From: Candidatus Cardinium hertigii
GTDB lineage: Bacteria > Bacteroidota > Bacteroidia > Cytophagales > Amoebophilaceae
DNA length: 64,000 nucleotides
Assembly: GCF_003176915.1 (NCBI RefSeq)
Contig: NZ_CP029619.1
Location: 682,001-746,000, forward strand
Reading direction: 5' to 3'
Shown here: piece by piece, positions 19,653-29,861 of the stretch
Layout of the letters: the number at the start of each line of letters is the position of its first letter
How positions within the stretch are numbered: the first letter of the stretch is position 1
Notes under the pieces: generated by a model
The model's database searches: none
What the model saw: the letters and a program-made list of their open reading frames with translations, nothing else
What the model was told of the DNA's origin: nothing
Position numbers and translations under genes: made by a program

Positions 19653-22058
19653 TTAAAAAGGATAATCAATACTTAAATTAAAATTAAACGGTGGACCATT
19701 TGCATTCTTATTACCAGAAGGGTTACAAAAGGGGATGGCTATATCTCCACAGAGTACAAACGTATCATAGAAGTTCAAGCGCAATCCCACACCACCTCCT
19801 ACTGCTAACTCCTTATAAAATTTATTCCAATTAAATTTCATTATTGGTAAGGCATGGCTGGCTAACTTCCAGGTATTGCCTATATCTAAAAAAAGAGCTC
19901 CCTCCAGATAGCCTATCCATTTTTGGCGCAACTCTATATTGCCTAGTAAAAGCAAATCGCCTTTTTGTGGATGGTTTTTTTTATTTACTTCATACCTCCC
20001 TGGCCCAATCATCTGCGTATCCCAAGCGCGCACGCTCCCATGCCCCCCTACAGTGTACTGCTTTTCTGCATAGACTTCCTTGGCCTCCTTAGCAGTAGCC
20101 CCACAAGCCATAATAGCACCCCATTTAGTTTGACAAACAAAAGTGGTATCCTGCGTCAGCTGCCAAGCATGCCGGTATGTTACATCAAACTTAACGTATT
20201 GACAATACTGAAATTTATTGGATAAAAAATTTTTTATAATAGGAAAAATATGTTCATATAACCCTCCCCCCTCTATGCCGAGAGAAAGCATCCATTTCTT
20301 ATAATTGCTTAGCAGAGGCACATAAACAGAAGGTAGAGGTTCTATTTTACACACCGCTTCCATAGTTGTTAAAAAAGCAGGTGGCGTTTGCCACGGATCT
20401 CCTCTATTAACCTCCGTATGCTCACTCTTTTTATTTTTAAAATCAGCTATAATACCACAAGGTACCATTTGAAAGTTAATATGCTTAGAACGGCTACACC
20501 AACCATAAGCAAACGTTGCCTCTATCTTATGTCTATTACAAACGGGCCTTCTAAAAAAGCTATAGCCTATGTCAAGGGTAGTTTTCGGTGAGAAATCTTC
20601 TAATAAACGAATGATATGCTCCGGGAGATAGCACACAAAACGCGATGTCATAAATTTATAACGCAATTGGTAAAACATATACCTATAGAAAGGGTATGCT
20701 TGTGTGCTTTCTTGTGTGTTTTCCTGTCGTTCTCCTAAACCCATACTAGCTTCTACGCATGCCATCCCTAGTCCTCCCCATAAAGGCCTTATGGTAGGTG
20801 CTATTTTAATAGTAGGACGCAAGCGTTTTACGTTTAAATTAATACATTCCCCCCCCAACTCCAGTTGGCATTTTACTTTTTCATAAGGCCTCACCTGTAT
20901 ATGCACCACCAACTGGTCTGCCTCTAACTTAGGCAGTATGGTAATAGATTCAAATAAGGCAAGATCATGTAACCGTTCATAGGTCTCTATTATTTTTCTT
21001 TTACTATACCAATCTCCTGGTCTAATAGCAATTTTACGCATTAACGCTGGCAAAGCATACGTATGTGAGCGCATCCTACATTCCACATTTTGAAACCATA
21101 CGGTACGCATAGCTGTTTTATTTTCTCTATCGTACTGATTCTCAAAATCTACTACAACAGTTGCTACTTTTGTTTTTTTTAGGTGAGGGATGTCCCCTTT
21201 TTCCCCCTCTATTAGAATGGTAAGGGAAATCGTAGCATCTTCATGAAATACTTTTGCTTCAAAGGAAACATGCTTTTCATTGCAAGCAAAATAACCTTCA
21301 TTGGATAGTAAGGTTATGATACGCTCCTGCTCTTTCACTAAATTTTGATATTGATAGGAATGGCCTTTTTGCAAGAAGCTTGTTTGAATGCGTTGGGAAA
21401 GTAGGGTTTGAATCTCTTTATGCGGCGTTTGCACTTCTATAGAAGTGATTCTATACAATTTATTTTGTTTAATGTAGTAAGTAACAACTACCTTCCCTTT
21501 TTGGGTAACCGTTTGGCTTGAAACCTCAGCATCTAAATAACCTATGGAATAAAAATAATTTAAAAAAATTTTTTCATTTTCCTTTACATACACAGGATCA
21601 TACTCCACGGGTTTTTCTCCCTTACGCATGAACCAATTCCCTTGCGCATACACCATTTCCTTAGCATGGATTAACTTATCCCGTTTAGTCCGTAGTTTTT
21701 CTCTTTCTTTTTCTTCTACCGTATGGGACAACTTAGCGGCATATAGATTCCTAATAGCATGGATATCTTTTTTAATTTTATCAGGAGCAAACTGCTTTGC
21801 TCCCAACTGATAAAGCCATTTTCGAATAGGCATACCTAAAAAAGTAGTATGCAACGGGCGAACGGCATGCTTTTTTAATTCTTTTTTATGGAAACTATTC
21901 ACGCCTACAATCAATTCTTTTTTCAATTGTAATTCTAAACCAGCATGTAATGGAAAAAAGCTACTATACCAGCTTAGACACAACAGAAATACAAATACAA
22001 ACGCAAGTTTTTCTCTTATCCAGCAAAAGGGATATTGTATAGGGCAATCATCAAGCAT
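19653..22058 (-). CDS. TamL-like outer-membrane assembly protein (BamA/TamA superfamily)
   Basis: An 801-residue protein. After an N-terminal hydrophobic signal (about 17-38) come POTRA-like domains with features of TamL, the Bacteroidota partner of TamB: WLYQLGA, NWFMRKGEKPVEYD, and IFLNYFYSIGYLDAEV. The C-terminal half is a 16-strand barrel of the D15/bacterial surface antigen family, with the L6 loop motif GGHGSVRAWDTQMIGPGRYE and the final strands GYLEGALFLDIGNTW and an aromatic C-terminal residue. Unlike typical TamL no clean lipobox is visible. It is expected to fold or insert proteins, or help move lipids, at the outer membrane. Confidence 0.85.
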   Translation of the reverse strand: MLDDCPIQYPFCWIREKLAFVFVFLLCLSWYSSFFPLHAGLELQLKKELIVGVNSFHKKELKKHAVRPLHTTFLGMPIRKWLYQLGAKQFAPDKIKKDIHAIRNLYAAKLSHTVEEKEREKLRTKRDKLIHAKEMVYAQGNWFMRKGEKPVEYDPVYVKENEKIFLNYFYSIGYLDAEVSSQTVTQKGKVVVTYYIKQNKLYRITSIEVQTPHKEIQTLLSQRIQTSFLQKGHSYQYQNLVKEQERIITLLSNEGYFACNEKHVSFEAKVFHEDATISLTILIEGEKGDIPHLKKTKVATVVVDFENQYDRENKTAMRTVWFQNVECRMRSHTYALPALMRKIAIRPGDWYSKRKIIETYERLHDLALFESITILPKLEADQLVVHIQVRPYEKVKCQLELGGECINLNVKRLRPTIKIAPTIRPLWGGLGMACVEASMGLGERQENTQESTQAYPFYRYMFYQLRYKFMTSRFVCYLPEHIIRLLEDFSPKTTLDIGYSFFRRPVCNRHKIEATFAYGWCSRSKHINFQMVPCGIIADFKNKKSEHTEVNRGDPWQTPPAFLTTMEAVCKIEPLPSVYVPLLSNYKKWMLSLGIEGGGLYEHIFPIIKNFLSNKFQYCQYVKFDVTYRHAWQLTQDTTFVCQTKWGAIMACGATAKEAKEVYAEKQYTVGGHGSVRAWDTQMIGPGRYEVNKKNHPQKGDLLLLGNIELRQKWIGYLEGALFLDIGNTWKLASHALPIMKFNWNKFYKELAVGGGVGLRLNFYDTFVLCGDIAIPFCNPSGNKNANGPPFNFNLSIDYPF

Positions 22059-22251
22059 AGTAAGTGGAATGATACACGCTCCAGTTTATCGTTTTTCTAA
22101 AGCAAACATAAATACATATACTTTATTTGTTATATTGCTTTTAAAATTGCAATATTACACCAAGTGGGATAGAATAGCTTTCACTTATTTCACTTTCCTG
22201 GGGGATATTTTTCCCCACGCATTAAGTTACTATTAATTTGTCAGCTAAACC

Positions 22252-23256
22252 ATGAGTGACCATATAGAAAAATTAAAAGCATTACAAGCGACTATTGATA
22301 AACTTGAAAAAACATATGGCCGTGGGGTAGTTATGAAACTAAGCGACAACCAGGTGATGTCCATCCCTGTTATTTCTACAGGCTCTTTAGGTCTAGACCT
22401 AGCATTAGGTGTAGGGGGAATACCGCGCGGAAGGATCATTGAGATCTATGGCCCTGAATCTTCTGGTAAGACAACCTTATCCATGCACTGCATTGCGGAA
22501 GCGCAAAAAAAAGGAGGATTTGCTGCTTTTATTGACGCAGAGCATGCTTTCGACAAAAGTTATGCGGAACGTTTGGGTATAGATACAGAGAATCTATTGA
22601 TCGCACAACCCGATGATGGGGAGCAGGCATTAGAAATAGCGGAGCACCTCATTCGTTCCAGCAGCATAGATATCCTAGTTATTGATTCTGTGGCTGCCTT
22701 AGTACCACGTAGTGAATTAGAAGGGGATATGGGGGATAGCAAAATGGGATTACAAGCCCGCCTTATGTCTCAAGCGCTGCGTAAGCTTACTGGAACCATT
22801 AATAAAACAGGTTGTGCGTGCATTTTTATTAATCAATTAAGAGAAAAAATTGGCGTACTATTTGGCAATCCAGAAATTACTACGGGGGGTAATGCACTAA
22901 AGTTTTACGCTTCTGTTCGATTAGATATACGTAGTATAACTTCTTTGAAAGAGAGTGACGGAAGTATAGCCGGTAAACGTACGAGGGTAAAAATTGTAAA
23001 AAATAAAGTAGCGCCTCCCTTTAGAGTAGTTGAATTTGATATTATCTATGGGGAAGGTATTTCTAAAATTGGAGAACTTCTTGATATTGGAGTAGAACTA
23101 GGCCTTATTAAAAAGGCAGGTTCCTGGTTCTCCTATGAGGAGAACAAGCTAGCACAAGGGAGAGAGAGTAGTAAAGAAGTACTACAAGGAAACCCAGAAC
23201 TTATTGCTAAAATAGAAAGAAGCATCCGAGCAAAAATTGCTGCCCCTGCTGAATAA
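22252..23256 (+). CDS. recA: recombinase RecA
   Basis: A 334-residue DNA strand-exchange ATPase. Walker A is GPESSGKT (67-74), Walker B is [16 protein letters not shown], and the L2 DNA-binding loop contains [25 protein letters not shown]. The N-terminal helix and the C-terminal domain are both present, with a short acidic tail. Active recombination fits the extensive tandem and dispersed repeats in this window. It is divergent from the tamL-like gene with about 190 bases between. Confidence 0.98.
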   Translation: MSDHIEKLKALQATIDKLEKTYGRGVVMKLSDNQVMSIPVISTGSLGLDLALGVGGIPRGRIIEIYGPESSGKTTLSMHCIAEAQKKGGFAAFIDAEHAFDKSYAERLGIDTENLLIAQPDDGEQALEIAEHLIRSSSIDILVIDSVAALVPRSELEGDMGDSKMGLQARLMSQALRKLTGTINKTGCACIFINQLREKIGVLFGNPEITTGGNALKFYASVRLDIRSITSLKESDGSIAGKRTRVKIVKNKVAPPFRVVEFDIIYGEGISKIGELLDIGVELGLIKKAGSWFSYEENKLAQGRESSKEVLQGNPELIAKIERSIRAKIAAPAE

Positions 23257-23335
23257 AAGAAAAGCAGCCTATCGTAATAGAACGGAGCATACTCCCTTGA
23301 TTTCTAAGGATATAACTTTATAAAATCAATTAATT

Positions 23336-23377
23336 ATCCTATATAAAAGCATAAATCCTTTTATGCTTTTATAGGAT
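23336..23377. terminator. long inverted repeat downstream of recA
   Basis: An ATCCTATA(TA)AAAAGCATAAA arm is followed after four bases by its reverse complement, giving a stem of about 18 bp with a 2-base bulge, 80 bases after the recA stop. It could end the recA transcript, but no T-run follows on either strand, so the role is uncertain. The rest of 23257-23600 holds nothing I recognise. Confidence 0.4.
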
Positions 23378-23600
23378 AAATAGATCGTGCTAAAGCAACA
23401 TTTTATCCTAGCAGTTACCATAGGTAGGCTGAAAATAGCAGTCAGCTAATGCATGCTAGGCATAGAAACGTACGCATAGGCAGCACATGCTACACAAGTG
23501 AAACTTACTCTTATTTGCTATTTAGCTATAAATTCCCTAAATTAAGTGTTCAACATAATAGGGGGGTCCTATTTGCGCTTAATTTTTAAGTAAGGTTAAC

Positions 23601-24152
23601 ATGCGATTAGATGCCATTCAAACCAGACTAGCCGACCTTTGGCTAAAGCATACCGATGCCCATAGCTACCACACTATTACCCGTAAAATTGGTATAACTC
23701 CCTACCAGCTCCAAAAAAAATTAGATCTCATTGCAGAAGAAGTGAATAGTGCCTTACAAAAACATAACATTTCTTTCATAATAAAAAAACGAGTTAAATC
23801 CATTTACTCTATTTGGCGTAAAATTCAAAAATTGAAGGTAAACTTTAACCAAGTACATGATCTATTTGCTATTAGAGTTATCATACAAGACATAGGTCCT
23901 GCTTCTTTACAAGAAGAAAAAATCATTTGCTGGAAAATTTTATCTGTCCTGACTACCTTATATAAGCCTGTGCATACCATCATGAGAGATTGGGTGAGCA
24001 CGCCCAAAGAGAATGGCTACGAATCGCTGCATCTCATCTTTGAATCCCATGAGCATGGGAAACTGGAAGTCCAAATACGTACCCAACGCATGGACGATAT
24101 AGCAGAGTATGGCAAAGCCGCACACTGGAAATACAAATGGAATAAAGGCTAA
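23601..24152 (+). CDS. RelA/SpoT synthetase-domain protein (truncated)
   Basis: A 183-residue protein equal to the (p)ppGpp synthetase part of a long RelA/SpoT protein. Synthetase motifs are intact: RVKSIYSIWRKIQK (64-77), VHDLFAIRVI with D87, MRDWVSTPKENGYESLH (128-144), and LEVQIRTQRMDDIAEYGKAAHWKYK with E156. The N-terminus starts at the helix that normally follows AHRLGL, so the whole HD hydrolase domain is missing, and the TGS and ACT regulatory domains are absent too. An in-frame stop lies 18 bases upstream of the ATG. This is either a relic or a synthetase-only enzyme; the intact motifs allow activity, but synthesis without hydrolysis would be unusual for the only Rel protein. Confidence 0.75.
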   Translation: MRLDAIQTRLADLWLKHTDAHSYHTITRKIGITPYQLQKKLDLIAEEVNSALQKHNISFIIKKRVKSIYSIWRKIQKLKVNFNQVHDLFAIRVIIQDIGPASLQEEKIICWKILSVLTTLYKPVHTIMRDWVSTPKENGYESLHLIFESHEHGKLEVQIRTQRMDDIAEYGKAAHWKYKWNKG

Positions 24153-24363
24153 ATCCCTCTATAACTACTTGCGTATACTACGCAATAAAATAGGAAGTTG
24201 TCTACTTAATGCCATACAATACCTATTAAGGATCTATTGCAATTGTTACGTAACCTACCATAACAAGTCAACAACTCCTGTAGTTTATCTGTATTGCTGC
24301 AGCTGCTACAGCATAGCTATTTAAACAGCATGTAAGAAACAAAAGGGATAGTTTGAGACCGTT
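24153..24363. other. possible degenerate tail of the Rel gene
   Basis: A second frame overlapping the end of the Rel-like gene continues with SLYNYLRILRNKIGSCLLNA before breaking down. Long Rel proteins have a helical linker at this point, so it may be a frameshifted remnant. There is no strong support; beyond 24340 the repeat region begins. Confidence 0.25.
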
Positions 24364-25133
24364 GTGGCAGATCGATAGTATAATTTTTTCTATCTTTCTA
24401 TGCTTATTTGGTTTAATTTTTGATGTTATAGGGCACTGCCTGATTGCAGGGCTACTTTAGCCAACAAAACCTATACATGATTCCTATCATGGCTAGAGGC
24501 TTTTGTGGTACCGACTGCTAGAACCAACCCTTCTTTGTATGCTTGCATTTAGGTTGAATCGCTGTGCTATCTGCTAAATTTAACTGCCCTTTTGGTTGGA
24601 TTTCCACAGAAATAGCATGAAATAACCTAAATCAAGATAAATAATTAATTTAAGTTAACGTTTAAAGTGCATTCTAGGCAAAATCTGTAAAGTCTATTGA
24701 AATATATTTTATCACATAATCAGTATAAATTCCTGTTATATATCTAAGAATCTTTCTTCCAAAACGATTATACCCATACAATGGTCAGTTAAAATAGAAT
24801 CTAAATTACCATTTGAATCTGAGAAAAAAGTAAACCTATTGCGCAATAAATACTTCAGGGACAACTAAGTAAGGGTTAAGATTTACATATGTTTCTTATG
24901 TTTCCTATTGTTGCTGTTCCATTATAGCGTATAACAGCACTATCTGTGTGCTATCTAAATAATGATTGTGTATTATCTAGCAAAGTTATATAAACAATTT
25001 TAATACATAAATGTAAAGTATTTGGTTTTATAGCTTTGTATGCTTATACTTAGCCATGGTTGTATACAGCTGCTATATGTTATAACAGGTTGTAGTTGTA
25101 TCGTTACGAACAATCCATTAATCTCTCATCATA

Positions 25134-25328
25134 ATGACACTATGCAATAATCTGCCCCTTGTAAGCGTAGCTGATTTTCTGCTATTGACCTTAGTAGTAG
25201 GACTCTATTACAGTAGAAAAGTAAATACTTTACGAGAAGAATATGCAGTAGGAAATAAGCACTTTGCTACGGAGAAACGGGGGGAAACATTACTAGCAAC
25301 TGCTTGAAACGGTAGTGGGCTAGCTTAG
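25134..25328 (+). pseudogene. sodium:solute symporter N-terminal fragment, copy 1
   Basis: The frame encodes VADFLLLTLVVGLYYSRKV and REEYAVGNKHFATEKRGE, the first membrane helix and following loop of the sodium:solute symporter (SSS) family. Nothing like the remaining ten or more helices follows. In this copy the codon after TLLATA is TGA (25305-25307) where unit 3 has TGG. Weak similarity may run on to about 25440 (GPFMENLSVLETIRVY). It is a relic carried along by the repeat. Confidence 0.7.
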
Positions 25329-25449
25329 TGTTATTAATTTATGGATCATTAACCCACTCGCATTTCGGATGGGTCCATTTATGGAGAATCTTTCTGTATT
25401 AGAAACTATAAGGGTATATGACCTACTTACGTTTAAACCATAAGACAGT

Positions 25450-26421
25450 ATGACCAGCCATCTAAAGCATGATGCTTTAATCAAAAAGATCTTAACGGAT
25501 CAACTAGCTGCACAGGAATTCCTAGAACACTATTTACCAGCTGACTTTAAAGCGCTTGTTGATTTAAGTCAGATCACCATAGAAAAAGAATCTTTTGTTG
25601 AAGATGACCTTAAAAGAAAACTAACCGATCTCCTCTATTCCGTTAAAACTAAAAATCAAGAAAAAGCTTTTGTCTATGTATTAATTGAGGCACAAGTTAC
25701 CTCAGATCATTGGATGGCATTGCGCTTATGGAAGTACATGCTTTTGTTATGTGAACGCAATAGGAAAAATAAAGATAAGTTGCCCTTAATATGTCCCATT
25801 GTAATTTACCACGGCTCTAAACCATACCATGCACCCAGGAATATATGGCAATTGTTTAGCAACCCTGAACAAGCCCAAAAATTAATGGGGGAAGAGTATC
25901 AACTGATTGATTTACAAAGCATGTCAGATGATGCTATCTTACAAAAGAAACATTTGGCTATGTTTGAATACCTGCTCAAACACATCCATAAACGCGATAT
26001 TCTCAAATTATGGGAAAACCTATTTACACACTGCCAACACGCCCTCTTAGTAGATAAAGAAAAAGGTTATATTTGTATAAAGGCTTTGGTATGGTATAGC
26101 GACGCTAAGTTACCGGAAGAAAAACAGGCGGAATTAGAACGGGTCATCTCGAGCCATTTATCTAAAGAAGAAACAGCTACGATTATGAGAACCATTGCAC
26201 AAAAATACATTGAGGAAGGTAGACAGCAGGGGGTAATGCAAGGCATGGAGAAAGGCATGGAGAAAGGCATGGAAAAAGGTAAAATGGAAAGGAACCTTGA
26301 AATAGCTAAAGCCATGCTAGCGAATGGTGTTGAGGTCTCTTTTATTGCCCAAATTACTGGACTTGATACGGCTTGTATTGCTTCCCTTCAATTATTAGAC
26401 CGTAACTTGTCTACGGTCTAA
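25450..26421 (+). CDS. Rpn family recombination-promoting nuclease/putative transposase, copy 1
   Basis: A 323-residue protein of the Rpn (transposase_31, PD-(D/E)XK) family. The nuclease core is at about 40-100: catalytic D60 in KLTDLLYSV, then E80 and Q82 in VLIEAQVTSDHWMALRLWKYM. A helical C-terminal region carries the 12-nt repeat encoding GMEK, three units here (about 26241-26276), followed by GKMERNLEIAKAMLANG and a helical tail. E. coli Rpn proteins are DNA endonucleases that raise recombination, and some of their genes also encode an antitoxin from an internal start near the C-terminus. The start is ATG after AAGACAGT. It is intact and nearly identical to the other copies. Confidence 0.85.
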   Translation: MTSHLKHDALIKKILTDQLAAQEFLEHYLPADFKALVDLSQITIEKESFVEDDLKRKLTDLLYSVKTKNQEKAFVYVLIEAQVTSDHWMALRLWKYMLLLCERNRKNKDKLPLICPIVIYHGSKPYHAPRNIWQLFSNPEQAQKLMGEEYQLIDLQSMSDDAILQKKHLAMFEYLLKHIHKRDILKLWENLFTHCQHALLVDKEKGYICIKALVWYSDAKLPEEKQAELERVISSHLSKEETATIMRTIAQKYIEEGRQQGVMQGMEKGMEKGMEKGKMERNLEIAKAMLANGVEVSFIAQITGLDTACIASLQLLDRNLSTV

Positions 26422-27311
26422 AGAGATGCTACCTTGCATACTGCATTACAATGAGATCCTATTAATTTGCTATATTGAACCACCCTATTGGTCCTATACA
26501 ATCCGATGGTAAATGATCGGTTAATTACTTGCAAGGTATCTTAGGAGATAGTGGCAGATCGATAGTATAATTTTTTCTATCTTTCTATGCTTATTTGGTT
26601 TAATTTTTGATGTTATAGGGCACTGCCTGATTGCAGGGCTACTTTAGCCAACAAAACCTATACATGATTCCTATCATGGCTAGAGGCTTTTGTGGTACCG
26701 ACTGCTAGAACCAACCCTTCTTTGTATGCTTGCATTTAGGTTGAATCGCTGTGCTATCTGCTAAATTTAACTGCCCTTTTGGTTGGATTTCCACAGAAAT
26801 AGCATGAAATAACCTAAATCAAGATAAATAATTAATTTAAGTTAACGTTTAAAGTGCATTCTAGGCAAAATCTATAAAGTCTATTGAAATATATTTTATC
26901 ACATAATCAGTATAAATTCCTGTTATATATCTAAGAATCTTTCTTCCAAAACGATTATACCCATACAATGGTCAGTTAAAATAGAATCTAAATTACCATT
27001 TGAATCTGAGAAAAAAGTAAACCTATTGCGCAATAAATACTTCAGGGACAACTAAGTAAGGGTTAAGATTTATATATGTTTCTTATTGTTGCTGTTCCAT
27101 TATAGCGTATAACAGCACTATCTGTGTGCTATCTAAATAATGATTGTGTATTATCTAGCAAAGTTATATAAACAATTTTAATACATAAATGTAAAGTATT
27201 TGGTTTTATAGCTTTGTATGCTTATACTTAGCCATGGTTGTATACAGCTGCTATATGTTATAACAGGTTGTAGTTGTATCGTTACGAACAATCCATTAAT
27301 CTCTCATCATA

Positions 27312-27506
27312 ATGACACTATGCAATAATCTGCCCCTTGTAAGCGTAGCTGATTTTCTGCTATTGACCTTAGTAGTAGGACTCTATTACAGTAGAAAAGT
27401 AAATACTTTACGAGAAGAATATGCAGTAGGAAATAAGCACTTTGCTACGGAGAAACGGGGGGAAACATTACTAGCAACTGCTTGAAACGGTAGTGGGCTA
27501 GCTTAG
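27312..27506 (+). pseudogene. sodium:solute symporter N-terminal fragment, copy 2
   Basis: Same 64-codon fragment as in unit 1, including the TGA that replaces the TGG of unit 3. The shared stop shows that units 1, 2 and 4 descend from, or were converted by, one already broken copy. Confidence 0.7.
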
Positions 27507-27627
27507 TGTTATTAATTTATGGATCATTAACCCACTCGCATTTCGGATGGGTCCATTTATGGAGAATCTTTCTGTATTAGAAACTATAAGGGTATATGAC
27601 CTACTTACGTTTAAACCATAAGACAGT

Positions 27628-28635
27628 ATGACCAGCCATCTAAAGCATGATGCTTTAATCAAAAAGATCTTAACGGATCAACTAGCTGCACAGGAATTCC
27701 TAGAACACTATTTACCAGCTGACTTTAAAGCGCTTGTTGATTTAAGTCAGATCACCATAGAAAAAGAATCTTTTGTTGAAGATGACCTTAAAAGAAAACT
27801 AACCGATCTCCTCTATTCCGTTAAAACTAAAAATCAAGAAAAAGCTTTTGTCTATGTATTAATTGAGGCACAAGTTACCTCAGATCATTGGATGGCATTG
27901 CGCTTATGGAAGTACATGCTTTTGTTATGTGAACGCAATAGGAAAAATAAAGATAAGTTGCCCTTAATATGTCCCATTGTAATTTACCACGGCTCTAAAC
28001 CATACCATGCACCCAGGAATGTATGGCAATTGTTTAGCAACCCTGAACAAGCCCAAAAATTAATGGGGGAAGAGTATCAACTGATTGATTTACAGAGCAT
28101 GTCAGATGATGCCATCTTACAAAAGAAACATTTGGCTATGTTTGAATACCTGCTCAAACACATCCATAAACGCGATATTCTCAAATTATGGGAAAACCTA
28201 TTTACACACTGCCAACACGCCCTCTTAGTAGATAAAGAAAAAGGTTATATTTGTATAAAGGCTTTGGTATGGTATAGCGATGCTAAGTTACCGGAAGAAA
28301 AACAGGCGGAATTAGAACGGGTCATCTCGAGCCATTTATCTAAAGAAGAAACAGCTACGATTATGAGAACCATTGCACAAAAATACATTGAGGAAGGTAG
28401 ACAGCAGGGGGTAATGCAAGGCATGGAGAAAGGCATGGAGAAAGGCATGGAAAAAGGCATGGAGAAAGGCATGGAGAAAGGCATGGAAAAAGGTAAAATG
28501 GAAAGGAACCTTGAAATAGCTAAAGCCATGCTAGCGAATGGTGTTGAGGTCTCTTTTATTGCCCAAATTACTGGACTTGATACGGCTTGTATTGCTTCCC
28601 TTCAATTATTAGACCGTAACTTGTCTACGGTCTAA
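27628..28635 (+). CDS. Rpn family nuclease/putative transposase, copy 2
   Basis: A 335-residue paralogue of the gene in unit 1. The nuclease core residues D60, E80 and Q82 are unchanged. It differs from copy 1 by one substitution in the middle (NVWQL for NIWQL) and by six instead of three GMEK units. The third and sixth units use GAA where the others use GAG, so the six are two copies of a 36-base block, consistent with slippage or unequal crossover. Confidence 0.85.
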   Translation: MTSHLKHDALIKKILTDQLAAQEFLEHYLPADFKALVDLSQITIEKESFVEDDLKRKLTDLLYSVKTKNQEKAFVYVLIEAQVTSDHWMALRLWKYMLLLCERNRKNKDKLPLICPIVIYHGSKPYHAPRNVWQLFSNPEQAQKLMGEEYQLIDLQSMSDDAILQKKHLAMFEYLLKHIHKRDILKLWENLFTHCQHALLVDKEKGYICIKALVWYSDAKLPEEKQAELERVISSHLSKEETATIMRTIAQKYIEEGRQQGVMQGMEKGMEKGMEKGMEKGMEKGMEKGKMERNLEIAKAMLANGVEVSFIAQITGLDTACIASLQLLDRNLSTV

Positions 28636-29545
28636 AGAGATGCTACCTTGCATACTGCATTACAATGAGATCCTATTAATTTGCTATATTGAACCACCCT
28701 ATTGGCCCTATACAATCCGATGGTAAATGATCGGTTAATTACTTGCAAGGTATCTTAGGAGATAGTGGTAGATCGATAGTATAATTTTTTCTATCTTTCT
28801 ATGCTTATTTGGTTTAATTTTTGATGTTATAGGGTTAGAGATTTTATTATTTATTAATTTTTAGAATTTTTAATCCATTTTGGATAAACCATCTCCCTAA
28901 GTACCTCTTACTATACTATTTGGAGACCTGTATAAATTGTAGACTAGCGCTTCCATAAGATTAGGTTGAATCGCTGTGCTATCTGCTAAATTTAACTGCC
29001 CTTTTGGTTGGATTTCCACAGAAATAGCATGAAATAACCTAAATCAAGATAAATAATTAATTTAAGTTAACGTTTAAAGTGCATTCTAGGCAAAATCTGT
29101 AAAGTCTATTGAAATATATTTTATCACATAATCAGTATAAATTCCTGTTATATATCTAAGAATCTTTCTTCCAAAACGATTATACCCATACAATGGTCAG
29201 TTAAAATAGAATCTAAATTACCATTTGAATCTGAGAAAAAAGTAAACCTATTGCGCAATAAATACTTCAGGGACAACTAAGTAAGGGTTAAGATTTACAT
29301 ATGTTTCTTATGTTTCCTATTGTTGCTGTTCCATTATAGCGTATAACAGCACTATCTGTGTGCTATCTAAATAATGATTGTGTATTATCTAGCAAAGTTA
29401 TATAAACAATTTTAATACATAAATGTAAAGTATTTGGTTTTATAGCTTTGTATGCTTATACTTAGCCATGGTTGTATACAGCTGCTATATGTTATAACAG
29501 GTTGTAGTTGTATCGTTACGAACAATCCATTAATCTCTCATCATA

Positions 29546-29740
29546 ATGACACTATGCAATAATCTGCCCCTTGTAAGCGTAGCTGATTTTCTGCTATTGA
29601 CCTTAGTAGTAGGACTCTATTACAGTAGAAAAGTAAATACTTTACGAGAAGAATATGCAGTAGGAAATAAGCACTTTGCTACGGAGAAACGGGGGGAAAC
29701 ATTACTAGCAACTGCTTGGAACGGTAGTGGGCTAGCTTAG
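29546..29740 (+). pseudogene. sodium:solute symporter N-terminal fragment, copy 3
   Basis: The only one of the four copies with TGG at the diagnostic codon, so the frame reads through as TAWNGSGLA before stopping at TAG. This is probably the ancestral state. It is still a 64-residue stump with one membrane segment, too short for a transporter. Confidence 0.7.
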
Positions 29741-29861
29741 TGTTATTAATTTATGGATCATTAACCCACTCGCATTTCGGATGGGTCCATTTATGGAGAA
29801 TCTTTCTGTATTAGAAACTATAAGGGTATATGACCTACTTACGTTTAAACCATAAGACAGT

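Larger units (their letters stand above)
24364..26550 (+). repeat. tandem unit 1 of the Rpn/SSS/IS5 repeat
   Basis: First of four directly repeated segments of 2.2-2.3 kb. Each opens with GTGG(C/T)AGATCGATAG and contains, in order, decayed IS5-type transposase sequence on the minus strand (24440-24640 encodes KKGLVLAVGTTKASS-like and KVALQSGS-like pieces in broken frames), about 500 bases without recognised content, a sodium:solute symporter fragment and an Rpn gene. Units 1 and 2 differ by few substitutions and a short deletion near 24890. Confidence 0.85.
26551..28764 (+). repeat. tandem unit 2 of the Rpn/SSS/IS5 repeat
   Basis: Direct repeat of unit 1 with the same order of parts, about 2214 bases. 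The size difference comes mainly from the longer GMEK repeat in its Rpn gene. The IS5 debris here is the same form as in unit 1 (CACTGCCTGATTGCAGGGC variant), unlike units 3 and 4. Confidence 0.85.
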
